From Chlorobaculum thiosulfatiphilum (GTDB taxonomy: Bacteria; Bacteroidota; Chlorobiia; Chlorobiales; Chlorobiaceae): a stretch of 64,000 nt of DNA. Where the stretch lies: positions 81,988 to 145,987 of the forward strand of contig NZ_VDCH01000004.1 of assembly GCF_006265165.1 (NCBI RefSeq), read 5' to 3'. The notes beneath the pieces were generated by a model. That model did no database searches and was not told the origin of the DNA. It saw only the letters and a program-made list of their open reading frames with translations. Both the position numbers and the translations under genes were made by a program. This document shows positions 55,201-63,823 of this stretch, in pieces; positions within the stretch are counted from its first letter, which is position 1; each line of letters opens with the position of its first letter.

Positions 55201-58200
55201 GAATGCGCTCTTCCGGGTAGTGACTGTCGAGAGGAACGTAGCAGCCACCGGCTTTCAGAATGCCGAGCATTCCGACCACCATGCGGGCGTTTCGCTGAAG
55301 GCAGAGGCCAACGGGAACATTGGGGCCGACTCCGCGCTGCCGGAGCAGACGAGCCAGATGGCTGGCCTCATCGTCGAGTTCCCGGAAGGTCAGCGAGTGC
55401 GCCTCACAGCAGACGGCGATACGATCTGGCGTTCGTGCAGCCTGACGCTCGACAAGTTGGTGGCAGCAGGTGACTTCGAGCGGTTTTTCTTCTCCGGCAT
55501 ACCGCGATGTTTCCGGCGCCGAAGGCAGGTTCCAGCTCGAAACCGGAGTATCGGCATCCTGCAAGGCATGGCTCGCGATCCAGAGATAATCGTTCGCGAT
55601 CCGCTCGATGGTATCGCCATGAAACAGATCGGTGTTGTACTCGATCCAGCATTCGATCGAGCCATTTTTCAGCTCTGCATTCAGGAGCAGATCGATCTTG
55701 GCCGTTTCGTTGCCCACCTCTTCGTACGTGAACGAAAGATCGCCGGCACGAAAAACCGGCTCAGTGGGGTTTTGCAGGATGAAAAGATTCTGAAAAACCG
55801 GATGATGCCCACGTTCACGATGCTGAATGGCGTTTTCAACGACAATCTCGAACGGCGCGTCCTGATGGTCGAATGCTTCGAGGGAGGCTTTTCTGACTTG
55901 CAGGAGCACGTCTGAAAAATGCGGATCGCCAGTGAAACCGGTTCTGATCGCCAGACTGTTTGCCATCAGACCCACGATAGCCGCGGTATCCGGATGGTTG
56001 CGGTTGGCGATGGTCGTTCCGGTGATGATATCGTTTCTGCCCGTGTATCGCCGGAGCAGAATCTGAAACGATGCCATGAGGTACATGAACAGTGTGCAAC
56101 TGCTTTGCAGGCAGTAGTCGCTGATGGCGCTGGCGATGTCGGGCGGAATGGAAAAGGCTCTCCTTGCCCCGGAAAACGAGTGAACCGACGGTTTTGAATA
56201 GTCGTACGGAATATTCTGCATGAATGACGCTCCGTGTAACCGTTCAATCCAGTACTGCGTCTGCTGATGGAGCGCTACGCTGTTTAACCGGTCGTGCTGC
56301 CAGAGGGAAAAATCACCGTATGAGATTTTTTTGTCGGGCAGAACCGGAGTTTTTCCAGCGCAAATGACTTCATACGCGGCGGCGAACTCTCTGAAAAAAA
56401 CAGAGGCTCCCCAACCATCGATGATCAGATGATGAAATGTCAGAAACAGTTGGAACTCATGCTTGTCCACAATGACCAGGCGCAGTTTCACCAACGGCCC
56501 CGTCTCGAATCTGAACCGGTGCCGACCCTCTGCTTTCCGGATTTTTTCAAGTTCGGCGGCTTTACTTTTCCGAGGGTAATCCGAAAGATCCTGCACCGTC
56601 ATATCGGGGGTCATGGATGGCAGGACTCGCTGGACGAGCGCTTCGTCCTGAAGCTCGAAGACGGTTCGCAGAGCCTCGTGCCGATCGAAGAGAAACGCAA
56701 ACGTCTTCCTGAGCTGCTCGGTTCGCAGCGGCCCCGAAAAGCGAACGATGACGGGAATGTTGAACAGTGTTCCCTCCTCCTGATACTGCAAAAAGAGCCA
56801 GATGCCTTTCTGAATCACGGAGGCTGGAAACACTCTGCGATGCGGCTCTGATGGCGTGATGGCGTAGGTATCATCGACCAGTTTCTCCGTTCGGGTGATT
56901 TCACTGGCGAGTTGCCTTACTGTTGGATGTTCAAACACGAAGGCAAGCGGAATATCGACGCTCCAGCGGTTTCGTATGAGCGCGCAGAGCCTGGTGGCCA
57001 TGAGCGAATGACCGCCAAAAGCGAAAAAATTGTCATCGACGCCGGTTGCGCTTATGCCGAGAATTTCCGAAAAAACAGCGGCGAGCTCCACTTCCAGAAG
57101 GGTTTCGGGAGCGGAAAAGCCTGTCGATCCTTCTTGCAGATAATCCGCCCTTGCCGGAGGCGGCAACGCCTTTCTGTCTGTTTTGCCATTGGGAGTCATC
57201 GGGATTTTTGACAAGAACACAAACGCGCCCGGAATCATATAAGCCGGAAGCGAATTTTCTGCGAACGCTCGAAGTTGCTGCGGGGTGACCTTGCCCGGGG
57301 GTTCGACGACGCAATAGGCCACAATTTTTTTCGAGCCAGGCTCATCTTCGCGTAGCATGACCACGGCATCGCTGACCGCCTCATGACGTTTCAGGATAGC
57401 TTCGATTTCACCGGCCTCGACTCTGTAACCCATGTACTTGAACTGCGAATCTTTTCTGCCCGCGAATGCCAGCTCGCCGTCGGGAAGCAGCACGGCCAGA
57501 TCGCCGGTGCGATACATGCGACAGTCATTTTCCCTGAAGTCCGGATCGGGCACGAAAAGCTGTTCGTTGAACTCCGGACGGTTCAGATAGCCTCGCGAAA
57601 CGCCGACGCCGCCAATGTAGATTTCTCCCGGCTGTCCGCTGGCTGCGGGATTGCCGTTTTCATCGAGCAGCGCGATATGCATGTTCTGCACTGCCTTGCC
57701 GATGGGCACGGTTTCGTGGCCAGCCGTGCCGGCATCGATGGTGTGCAGCGTTGCGCAGATGGTGGTTTCGGTCGGGCCGTAACCATTGATGATGGTCAGT
57801 TCGGGAAGAGAGCGCTGCAATCGCAGCAAAACTTTTGAAGGGATGGGTTCAACCCCCGTGAGCAGTCGTCGAATCCGGCTTTCGCCGGAATGACGCTCGA
57901 CCCATGCGGTCAGTTCGGCTACCATCATGGGTGGAACGTAGGCGCTGGTTATCTGATTGGCATGGAGCCACTGCATGAACGCGGAGCTGTCTGCGCGAAC
58001 AGGCTCCGGGACAATCAGGAGCGTTGCGCCTTCAAGCAGGGCGGAGAATATTTCGTAAACGGAGACGTCAAAATTCGGGGTTGTCCACCAGCTACACCGG
58101 TCTTTCGGGCCAAGAGTCCTGCGTTGCTGAATGTCGTCGAGCAGATTGATGACCCCCATGTGATGACAGCAAACTCCTTTCGGGTTGCCTGTCGTGCCGG

Positions 58201-58729
58201 AAGTGTAGATGACGTACGCAGTTTGTCCGGAAGTGGTTGCCGCCTGACAAACCGGTTCTGCGGCAGACGATTCCGGCGCGACGTCGTCCATAAACAGCAA
58301 TGACGACGAGGGGCGGAACGACAAGGCTTTCCTGAAGCGCTGTTGCGTCAGAATCAGCGGCAATGAGGCATCGTCGATGATATATCCGAGCCGTTCCGAA
58401 GGGTAGGCGGGGTCGAGTGGCACCCAGGCGCATCCTGCCTTCAGGATGCCAAGCAATCCGGCAACAGTTTGGCAAGAGCGGCCTGCGCACAACCCGATGA
58501 ACGATCCGGGAGCTATTCCGTTCTGTACTACAGCTTCGGCAAGGCGATTGGCCGCTTCATTCAGTTCTCCATAGGTCAGCTTACCAGAGTCGTCGATAAC
58601 CGCCGGATTGTCTGGCAAGAGAGCCACCTGTTTCCGGAACAACTCATGCAGACACTGGAAAATGTCATAATAGCGAAGAGGCGTTTCCAGGCCATACCTG
58701 TTTTCAATGTCCGTTATTCTCTGTTTCAT
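52271..58729 (-). CDS. Two-module non-ribosomal peptide synthetase, A-T-C-A-T-TE with C-terminal GNAT acetyltransferase
   Basis: From ATG 58729 (MKQRITDIENRYG; an upstream in-frame TTG is less likely) the product has about 2,152 residues. Order: adenylation domain A1 (about 25-525, YTSGTTGNPKG, GYGPTETT, YRTGDLA); carrier T1 (FGGHSLMA, pantetheine Ser575); condensation domain (about 635-1065, HHLIIDG at 766-772); A2 (about 1085-1595, YTSGTSGTPKG, TYGPTECT); carrier T2 (LGGHSLLA, Ser1643); thioesterase (GISFGG, Ser1776; FDTN, Asp1803; GDHFG, His1942); then a GNAT domain (about 1980-2152, RGKGAAS). All catalytic motifs look intact, so it can in principle make and release a dipeptide or dimer. 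No tailoring, transport or phosphopantetheinyl transferase gene is adjacent. It lies between two copies of the uvrA tail and looks less GC-rich than its flanks, suggesting acquisition. Confidence 0.95.
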   Translation of the reverse strand: MKQRITDIENRYGLETPLRYYDIFQCLHELFRKQVALLPDNPAVIDDSGKLTYGELNEAANRLAEAVVQNGIAPGSFIGLCAGRSCQTVAGLLGILKAGCAWVPLDPAYPSERLGYIIDDASLPLILTQQRFRKALSFRPSSSLLFMDDVAPESSAAEPVCQAATTSGQTAYVIYTSGTTGNPKGVCCHHMGVINLLDDIQQRRTLGPKDRCSWWTTPNFDVSVYEIFSALLEGATLLIVPEPVRADSSAFMQWLHANQITSAYVPPMMVAELTAWVERHSGESRIRRLLTGVEPIPSKVLLRLQRSLPELTIINGYGPTETTICATLHTIDAGTAGHETVPIGKAVQNMHIALLDENGNPAASGQPGEIYIGGVGVSRGYLNRPEFNEQLFVPDPDFRENDCRMYRTGDLAVLLPDGELAFAGRKDSQFKYMGYRVEAGEIEAILKRHEAVSDAVVMLREDEPGSKKIVAYCVVEPPGKVTPQQLRAFAENSLPAYMIPGAFVFLSKIPMTPNGKTDRKALPPPARADYLQEGSTGFSAPETLLEVELAAVFSEILGISATGVDDNFFAFGGHSLMATRLCALIRNRWSVDIPLAFVFEHPTVRQLASEITRTEKLVDDTYAITPSEPHRRVFPASVIQKGIWLFLQYQEEGTLFNIPVIVRFSGPLRTEQLRKTFAFLFDRHEALRTVFELQDEALVQRVLPSMTPDMTVQDLSDYPRKSKAAELEKIRKAEGRHRFRFETGPLVKLRLVIVDKHEFQLFLTFHHLIIDGWGASVFFREFAAAYEVICAGKTPVLPDKKISYGDFSLWQHDRLNSVALHQQTQYWIERLHGASFMQNIPYDYSKPSVHSFSGARRAFSIPPDIASAISDYCLQSSCTLFMYLMASFQILLRRYTGRNDIITGTTIANRNHPDTAAIVGLMANSLAIRTGFTGDPHFSDVLLQVRKASLEAFDHQDAPFEIVVENAIQHRERGHHPVFQNLFILQNPTEPVFRAGDLSFTYEEVGNETAKIDLLLNAELKNGSIECWIEYNTDLFHGDTIERIANDYLWIASHALQDADTPVSSWNLPSAPETSRYAGEEKPLEVTCCHQLVERQAARTPDRIAVCCEAHSLTFRELDDEASHLARLLRQRGVGPNVPVGLCLQRNARMVVGMLGILKAGGCYVPLDSHYPEERIQYMARDSGIRLAVTDSLSAQALAFDHSIDLLLLDRIDAAEPGRSRGNPDSLAGADDTAYIMYTSGTSGTPKGIVVQHRGVVNLAVSAADAYGVTGSDTVLQFFSVSFDGSVEEIFMTLAAGATLLIRTFDPAISVPDFLAFIESHDISVIDLPTAFWKELVHGVSVNAARIPASLRTVIIGGEQASVTDFRKWQQGCGGRVRLVNTYGPTECTVVSAYGDPAEITCAYDANRGLPIGKAVANTRLYVVDEQLRRVPFGMPGELLIGGAGVAKGYLNLPELTAERFIDDCFHESQPKGRLYRTGDMVRSLSDGNLQFLGRRDNQVKIRGFRIEPGEIESILDQHELIKQSAVIELKNDQGKSSLAAYFVPENKSLATAALRAYLAQKMPEYMVPSHFIPIEKIPLLPNGKIDRSSLPLPDSSAVIERTKPCAPPGNELESALVEIWEEVLGTHPIGIRDDFFELGGHSLLAVRLCSQIQKKVNKKVTLSGLFQSLTIEKLARRIADEEWVPESSPTVCIHSVDSGASYPPLFFIHILGTGLKFCRPLVRRLHPELPVYGLSIHLLEEYPAEGFRAEEVAKLYVREIRRIQPRGPYLLAGISFGGIVAFEMAREFRRAGDDVRLIALFDTNLPAAFPVVSGAEKMRRHREKFRSEGISYLIGKAAEILRYQWLGIIEKGNQWYSRMLLRVYTRRYGFRRLPVFLKEFTANNQNDDALTHYQPQPCDEKVVLFKSRERLGSDGFSLDPQFGWGAIASCGVEVIDCPGDHFGMLADPHVGTLAMKLMQSIEKSLKTATPIAEPATRGTVIRAAEKKDSQLLRTVSLRSIRESPDAFVATLDQVQNEPLSYWEQLLDFIVDSPDEAMFLAFLDQRCIGFTAARISANEPELSELRWMWVESESRGKGAASRLLDTIIEWAVSRGSRKMELQVSEIQTAAIGLYESKGFIDTGEKAFLRPGSALRARKMVYEANRGGLESEC

Positions 58730-59025
58730 GGTGCCCGGTATCAACGGTTAACCCTTTCCCCGACAAATCGGTCAGCGGGCAACGAAGCGAGGTTACTGAC
58801 GAAGTGCTTGCTGTGGCGGCAGGAAAAATGGGCCGATTCAGCGGTATCGATCAATCGACCGGAAGCATCAGGCGATTGTTTCGAGCCGCTTGTATCCTGT
58901 TTGCATTATTCTGCCATTTTTTTAACACATATACGAAACGTAACATTTGATGATCAATTCTGAAAATTAACAGCAGCTCTTTCGTTATCGGTAGCCGAAG
59001 GAATGCGTGGCTTCCAGATAAGCGC
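58730..59025. other. NRPS upstream region
   Basis: This AT-rich region holds no recognisable gene. It should contain the NRPS promoter on the minus strand (AT-rich block near 58905-58970), but I cannot define boxes. No regulator gene is present. Confidence 0.4.
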
Positions 59026-59092
59026 TCGCTGGCAGGCTTGCGGGGGTATGTGCAAGGTTGGAAAAGTTCAGCGCTTCGCATCGCTGTTTTTT
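59026..59092 (+). pseudogene. Degraded copy of the uvrA 3' end and its terminator
   Basis: In frame the DNA encodes SLAGLRGYV, matching the last residues of UvrA (SLTGRHLRGYV) with a 6-base deletion and loss of the stop. Fifteen bases TTGCGGGGGTATGTG are identical (52126-52140 and 59038-59052), as are 28 bases covering the terminator (52154-52181 and 59065-59092). Confidence 0.85.
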
Positions 59093-59129
59093 TTCTATAG
59101 GAGAAAAGCCTGAAGCAAGAGGAACTTCC

Positions 59130-59438
59130 TCAAATATTCATCTTCAGCGGATCGTCCTCGAGTGCGCCGCCGTGGAGGCGGATGTGGGGGTAGTGCGATT
59201 CGGTGCGCTCGGTCCAGGCGGCGTCGCCTTTTTCAACGGCGGACTCGTTCTGTTTCACCGACACGCGGTTCATGGCGAGGGCTACGATCTCGCGCAGAAT
59301 CTCGTGGTTGAGCCTGTCGGCCTCCGTGGCGACGTCGTCCCTGACTTTCGAGGCGAGGCTCTCCAGTTTTTCGAGGGTAACCTTGCCAATAGCGGTGAGC
59401 ACCTCGGGGCTTCTTTTGTTACAATCAGTTGAACTCAT
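59130..59438 (-). CDS. Conserved small hypothetical protein
   Basis: The 102-residue, charged, mostly helical protein has no recognised domain. The N-terminal half (SPEVLTAIGKVTLEKLESLASKVRDDVATEADRLNHEIL) reads as a long helix. The C-terminus contains TESHYPHIRLHGGALEDDP. The start is ATG 59438. It is divergent from groES. It lies directly beyond the uvrA-tail copy, so before the NRPS insertion it was probably the neighbour of uvrA. The function is unknown. Confidence 0.65.
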   Translation of the reverse strand: MSSTDCNKRSPEVLTAIGKVTLEKLESLASKVRDDVATEADRLNHEILREIVALAMNRVSVKQNESAVEKGDAAWTERTESHYPHIRLHGGALEDDPLKMNI

Positions 59439-59489
59439 AGTCCAAGCTCTGGTTTCAGGGTTTGGGGGCGCTCAACAATAAAAAAATAT

Positions 59490-59518
59490 TTGCTGCCCGG
59501 AAATCTTTTTTTTATAAT
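59490..59518 (+). promoter_or_regulatory. Sigma-70-like promoter of groES-groEL
   Basis: TTGCTG at 59490-59495 and TATAAT at 59513-59518 are separated by 17 bases, directly upstream of the CIRCE operator. Confidence 0.65.
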
Positions 59519-59528
59519 TATCCCCGTG

Positions 59529-59555
59529 TTAGCACTCTCCTTTGTTGAGTGCTAA
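59529..59555 (+). promoter_or_regulatory. CIRCE operator (HrcA binding site)
   Basis: TTAGCACTC (59529-59537), a 9-base spacer and GAGTGCTAA (59547-59555) form a perfect CIRCE element just downstream of the promoter. HrcA would repress groES-groEL from here until heat shock. Confidence 0.97.
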
Positions 59556-59635
59556 CGGCAACTGAACCCCGCGTTCAGGCAGTTTCTGACTTACAAGAGA
59601 CGATTCATTAACCAACCCAAACGAGAAAGAAGACA

Positions 59636-59923
59636 ATGAACTTGAAACCATTAGCTGATCGAGTTATTGTTAAGCCCGCGCCTGCCGAAGAGAAAACCAA
59701 GGGCGGCCTCTACATTCCCGATACCGGCAAGGAAAAACCGCAGTATGGCGAAGTTGTCGCCGTCGGCGAAGGCAAAGTTGCCGACAACGGCCAGCTTGTC
59801 CAGATGCAGGTGAAAGCCGGTGACAAAGTGCTGTACGGCAAATACTCTGGTACCGAAGTTCATGTCGAGGGTGAGGACTACCTCATCATGCGTGAGTCCG
59901 ACATCTTCGCGATTCTTGGCTGA
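59636..59923 (+). CDS. groES: Co-chaperonin GroES
   Basis: The 95-residue GroES heptamer lid closes the GroEL folding chamber. [44 protein letters not shown] shows the mobile loop and the beta-barrel start. [22 protein letters not shown] and [15 protein letters not shown] complete the family. It starts at ATG 59636 with an A/G-rich ribosome site and is followed by groEL after 48 bases. The CIRCE operator and promoter upstream control both genes. Confidence 0.98.
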   Translation: MNLKPLADRVIVKPAPAEEKTKGGLYIPDTGKEKPQYGEVVAVGEGKVADNGQLVQMQVKAGDKVLYGKYSGTEVHVEGEDYLIMRESDIFAILG

Positions 59924-59971
59924 TCCATTCACAATCTGTTTTTAAAAATCCTTAAGGAGGAAAACGTTACA

Positions 59972-61615
59972 ATGACTGCAAAAGATATTCTCTTTGACGT
60001 CGAGGCACGTGCCAAACTCAAGGTTGGCGTCGATAAACTCGCCAACGCCGTGAAAGTCACGCTCGGCCCAGCCGGTCGCAACGTGCTCATCGACAAAAAA
60101 TTCGGCGCTCCGACCTCCACCAAGGACGGCGTGACCGTCGCCAAGGAGATCGAACTTGTCGATCCCGTCGAGAACATGGGCGCTCAGATGGTTCGCGAAG
60201 TGGCTTCCAAGACCAGCGATGTCGCCGGTGACGGCACCACCACGGCAACCGTGCTCGCCCAGGCCATCTACCGCGAAGGCCTGAAGAACGTCACCGCAGG
60301 CGCTCGCCCGATCGACCTGAAGCGTGGCATCGACCGCGCCGTCAAAGAGGTTGTCGCCGAGCTGCGCAACATCAGCCGCTCCATCTCCGGCAAGAAAGAG
60401 ATCGCCCAGGTCGGCACCATCTCCGCCAACAACGATCCTGAAATCGGTGAGCTGATCGCCGAAGCGATGGACAAGGTCGGCAAGGACGGCGTTATCACCG
60501 TCGAAGAGGCAAAGGGCATGGAGACCGAGCTGAAGGTTGTCGAAGGTATGCAGTTCGACCGCGGCTACCTCTCTCCCTACTTCGTGACCAACCCCGAGAC
60601 CATGGAAGCCGAGCTCGACGAGGCGCTCATCCTGATCTACGACAAGAAGATCAGCAACATGAAAGAGCTGCTCCCGATTCTCGAAAAAGCCGCCCAGTCG
60701 GGCCGTCCGCTGCTCATTATCGCCGAGGACATCGAAGGCGAAGCGCTGGCCACCCTCGTGGTCAACAAGCTGCGCGGTACGCTGAAAGTCGCCGCCGTCA
60801 AGGCTCCCGGCTTCGGTGATCGCCGCAAGGCCATGCTCGAAGACATCTCCATCCTCACCGGTGGCACCGTTATCTCCGAAGAGAAGGGCTACAAGCTCGA
60901 GAACGCCACGATGGCCTACCTTGGTCAGGCGTCCCGCATCACCATCGACAAGGACAACACCACCATCGTCGAAGGCCGCGGAAAGCAGGAAGAGATCAAA
61001 GCCCGCATCGCCGAGATCAAGGGCCAGATCGACAAATCGACCTCCGAGTATGACACCGAGAAGCTCCAGGAGCGCCTCGCCAAACTCTCCGGCGGCGTTG
61101 CCGTGCTCAACATCGGCGCATCGACCGAAGTCGAGATGAAAGAGAAGAAAGCCCGCGTCGAGGATGCGCTGCACGCAACCCGCGCAGCCGTTCAGGAAGG
61201 CATCGTGGTCGGTGGCGGCGTCGCCCTGATCCGCGCCATCAAGGGTCTCGCCAATGCCGTGGCCGACAACGAAGACCAGAAGACCGGCATCGAGATCATC
61301 CGTCGCGCGCTCGAAGAGCCGCTCCGCCAGATCGTGGCCAACACCGGCACCACTGATGGCGCCGTCGTGCTCGAAAAGGTGAAGAACGCTGAAGGCGATT
61401 TCGGCTTCAACGCACGTACCGAACAGTATGAGAACCTGGTGGAAGCCGGCGTGGTCGATCCGACCAAAGTGACCCGCAGCGCGCTCGAGAACGCCGCTTC
61501 GGTCGCCAGCATCCTGCTCACCACGGAAGCTGCCATCACCGACATCAAGGAAGACAAAGCCGACATGCCTGCAATGCCTCCGGGCGGCATGGGCGGCATG
61601 GGTGGCATGTACTAA
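59972..61615 (+). CDS. groEL: Chaperonin GroEL
   Basis: The 547-residue ATP-dependent chaperonin folds newly made proteins. A strong ribosome site (AAGGAGGAAA) precedes ATG 59972. Landmarks are [35 protein letters not shown], the ATP-binding [33 protein letters not shown] and ISTLKSLL-equivalent apical regions. [10 protein letters not shown] and the Gly-Met tail [10 protein letters not shown] complete it. It lies in the groESL operon under CIRCE control and ends at a strong terminator. Confidence 0.98.
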   Translation: MTAKDILFDVEARAKLKVGVDKLANAVKVTLGPAGRNVLIDKKFGAPTSTKDGVTVAKEIELVDPVENMGAQMVREVASKTSDVAGDGTTTATVLAQAIYREGLKNVTAGARPIDLKRGIDRAVKEVVAELRNISRSISGKKEIAQVGTISANNDPEIGELIAEAMDKVGKDGVITVEEAKGMETELKVVEGMQFDRGYLSPYFVTNPETMEAELDEALILIYDKKISNMKELLPILEKAAQSGRPLLIIAEDIEGEALATLVVNKLRGTLKVAAVKAPGFGDRRKAMLEDISILTGGTVISEEKGYKLENATMAYLGQASRITIDKDNTTIVEGRGKQEEIKARIAEIKGQIDKSTSEYDTEKLQERLAKLSGGVAVLNIGASTEVEMKEKKARVEDALHATRAAVQEGIVVGGGVALIRAIKGLANAVADNEDQKTGIEIIRRALEEPLRQIVANTGTTDGAVVLEKVKNAEGDFGFNARTEQYENLVEAGVVDPTKVTRSALENAASVASILLTTEAAITDIKEDKADMPAMPPGGMGGMGGMY

Positions 61616-61640
61616 TATCGAGAGTACGCCAATTCAGCAC

Positions 61641-61666
61641 AAAAGCCCCGGATTTCCGGGGCTTTT
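61641..61666. terminator. Terminator after groEL
   Basis: AAAAGCCCCGG (61641-61651) pairs perfectly with CCGGGGCTTTT (61656-61666). It can work in both directions between groEL and the kinase gene. Confidence 0.9.
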
Positions 61667-61717
61667 TGCGTTGGGGGATTCCTGTTACCGAAACGGCAAA
61701 GCTGGTCTTTACCTGAC

Positions 61718-63823
61718 CTATCTGACCAATTCGGCGCAGGCGAGAATGGCGCTGATGGTTTGGGTCAGTTCGCTGATTCTGAACGGCTTGCGGATGAAGT
61801 GAGTCTCGTGATCAGTCGTTCCATCCAGCGTGGTCATGTCGATGGTGTAGCCTGACATGAAGAGCGTTTTCAGATCGGGGCAGAAGGCGAGCAGCTTTTC
61901 CGAAAGCTCCTTTCCGTTGATTTCCGGCATGACTACATCGGTCAGCAGCAGGTCGATCGCGCAGCCCGACTCCGCCGCGATTCCGATGGCTTCGTTCGGT
62001 GTCGTAGCCGAAAGCACCGCGTAGCCGCTCTTTTCGAGCAGGGACTTGATGACCTGAACGATAGCCGGATTGTCATCGACCAAGAGTATCATTTTCCGGC
62101 TTTCATGGCCGGTTTCGCAGTTTGCGGGTTTCACGCCTGAGTCGATAGTAGCGGTATCGAGCAGTGGTAGATAGACCGTAAAGCGTGTGCCCTTGCCCGG
62201 CACACTCTGGCAATCGAGAAATCCCTTGTTCTGCTTGACGATTCCATAGACGGTCGAAAGCCCCAGGCCGGTGCCTTTGCCGACTGCTTTGGTGGTGAAA
62301 AAGGGTTCGAAGATGTGCGGGCGAACGCTCTTGTCTATGCCGCAGCCCGTGTCGATCACCGAAATCGCGGCGAAGTGGCCCGGCGTTTGGCAGGGGTGAC
62401 CCGAGAAGCATTCGGAGGATTCTACCCGGACGGTCGCGGTTTCCACGGTTACCGATCCCGCGCCGGTCATTGCGTCGCGAGAGTTGGCGCAGAGGTTCGT
62501 CATGATCTGGTCGAGCTGGGAGGGATCGAAAAAAATCTTAGCCTCCCGAGCGCCCGGACGCCACCTGAAATGCCCCTGTTCGCCAACCAGCTCTTGCAGC
62601 ATCGGCATTTCGCCGCCAAGCGCCGCATCCAGACTCATCACCTCAGGAAGGATGGTCTGTTTTCGCGCGAAGGCCAGCAGATGCTGGATCAGATTGGCCG
62701 CCCGCATGGTCGAGTCGCGGATGTTCAGCAGGCTCTCGATATTCGGGTCGTCGCTGCCCATGTCGTCGATGACGATTTCTGCATGGCCGAGAATGGCGGT
62801 GAGCACATTGTTGATGTCGTGCGCGATGCCGCCCGCGAGGCGCCCGATCAGCTCCATTTTCTGGGTGTGCTGAAGCGCCTCCTGTGTTTTTCGCTCCGAC
62901 TCCTCGGCATATTTTTTCGCGATGATGTCCCACGCCACGCCGGTCAGCATACTCACCAGCCGGACGTCGTCCTCGTCGTAATTGACCGGTTTGTTGCCGA
63001 TTTCGAGCGTTGCCGCCACCTTGCCGTTGCGGATGATCGGCACGATCAGCTCGCGTGTCGCTTCGTGATGCGGCGAGTATTTGCAGTTGCAGTGCCTGAG
63101 CGTGGCGTGATCGTTGTGAATGACGGCCCTCTTTTCGCGGATGACATCCGCCGATACGCCGAAGTCGATCACCGCTGGATGAGGGGCGCGGCCGCAGTTA
63201 TCGGTTTTGGCGTTGTTTGAACAGGCGTGCCGCAAGAGCGTCTGGTCGTTCGGCACGAAGTTGAAAAATCCGAGGGTGCTGCCGGTCAGGCGTTCGGCCT
63301 CGTCGAGCGTGAAGGTGAGCAGCTCTTCGGTCGAAGCGGTGTCGGCCAGTTCGAGCAGCCGGAGCCTGAACGCCGTCAGCGCCTCGAAGTGCTGGCGCTC
63401 GCTGTTGTCTTGCGCGATGCAGAAAAGCACGCTTTTGCCTTGCCGTTGCATTGCGGTGAAGGTCAATTCCATGTGCCGGAGCGAGCCGTCGGTTTTGCGG
63501 TGCATGGTTACGAAGCGGCCCTGCTTCCGCGCCGCAAGTTCTTTCAGCCACGACTCACGCCGCGCCCATGATGTCGCATCGATCTGTCGCATATTCATTG
63601 CGCGGAGCTGCTCGACCGGCCAGCCGTAAAACTCCGCCGCCGCCGGATTGGCATCGGTGACGCCGCCGGTTTCGGCATCGACCAGCAGCATCACCGCCGG
63701 ATGGCTCACGAACACCGTCATGAAAAAGGCATCGTTTTGCGGTGTCTCGTCCGGGCGCTCGCCATCCTTCTCGGGCGATGGCGAGCGCCGTTTGTCGATG
63801 TTGTCGATCAGGTCGTCAGGCAT
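61718..63823 (-). CDS. Hybrid sensor histidine kinase (PAS-GAF-HisKA-HATPase-receiver)
   Basis: From ATG 63823 (MPDDLIDNIDKRRS; the frame also reaches a TTG at 63865) the protein has 701 residues. It has no membrane helix, so it is cytosolic. Order: PAS domain (about 35-145, MTVFVSHPAVMLLVDAETGG); GAF domain (about 160-305, Cys/His-rich, ACSNNAKTDNCG, HCNCKYSPHHEATRELIVPI); phospho-accepting His335 in GGIAHDINN; ATPase with N box (NLCANSRDAM) and G boxes (DTGCGID, GKGTGLGLS); and a receiver domain with Asp629 in LLLTDVVMPEIN. No partner response regulator lies next to it. The signal is unknown. It converges on groEL. Confidence 0.93.
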   Translation of the reverse strand: MPDDLIDNIDKRRSPSPEKDGERPDETPQNDAFFMTVFVSHPAVMLLVDAETGGVTDANPAAAEFYGWPVEQLRAMNMRQIDATSWARRESWLKELAARKQGRFVTMHRKTDGSLRHMELTFTAMQRQGKSVLFCIAQDNSERQHFEALTAFRLRLLELADTASTEELLTFTLDEAERLTGSTLGFFNFVPNDQTLLRHACSNNAKTDNCGRAPHPAVIDFGVSADVIREKRAVIHNDHATLRHCNCKYSPHHEATRELIVPIIRNGKVAATLEIGNKPVNYDEDDVRLVSMLTGVAWDIIAKKYAEESERKTQEALQHTQKMELIGRLAGGIAHDINNVLTAILGHAEIVIDDMGSDDPNIESLLNIRDSTMRAANLIQHLLAFARKQTILPEVMSLDAALGGEMPMLQELVGEQGHFRWRPGAREAKIFFDPSQLDQIMTNLCANSRDAMTGAGSVTVETATVRVESSECFSGHPCQTPGHFAAISVIDTGCGIDKSVRPHIFEPFFTTKAVGKGTGLGLSTVYGIVKQNKGFLDCQSVPGKGTRFTVYLPLLDTATIDSGVKPANCETGHESRKMILLVDDNPAIVQVIKSLLEKSGYAVLSATTPNEAIGIAAESGCAIDLLLTDVVMPEINGKELSEKLLAFCPDLKTLFMSGYTIDMTTLDGTTDHETHFIRKPFRISELTQTISAILACAELVR

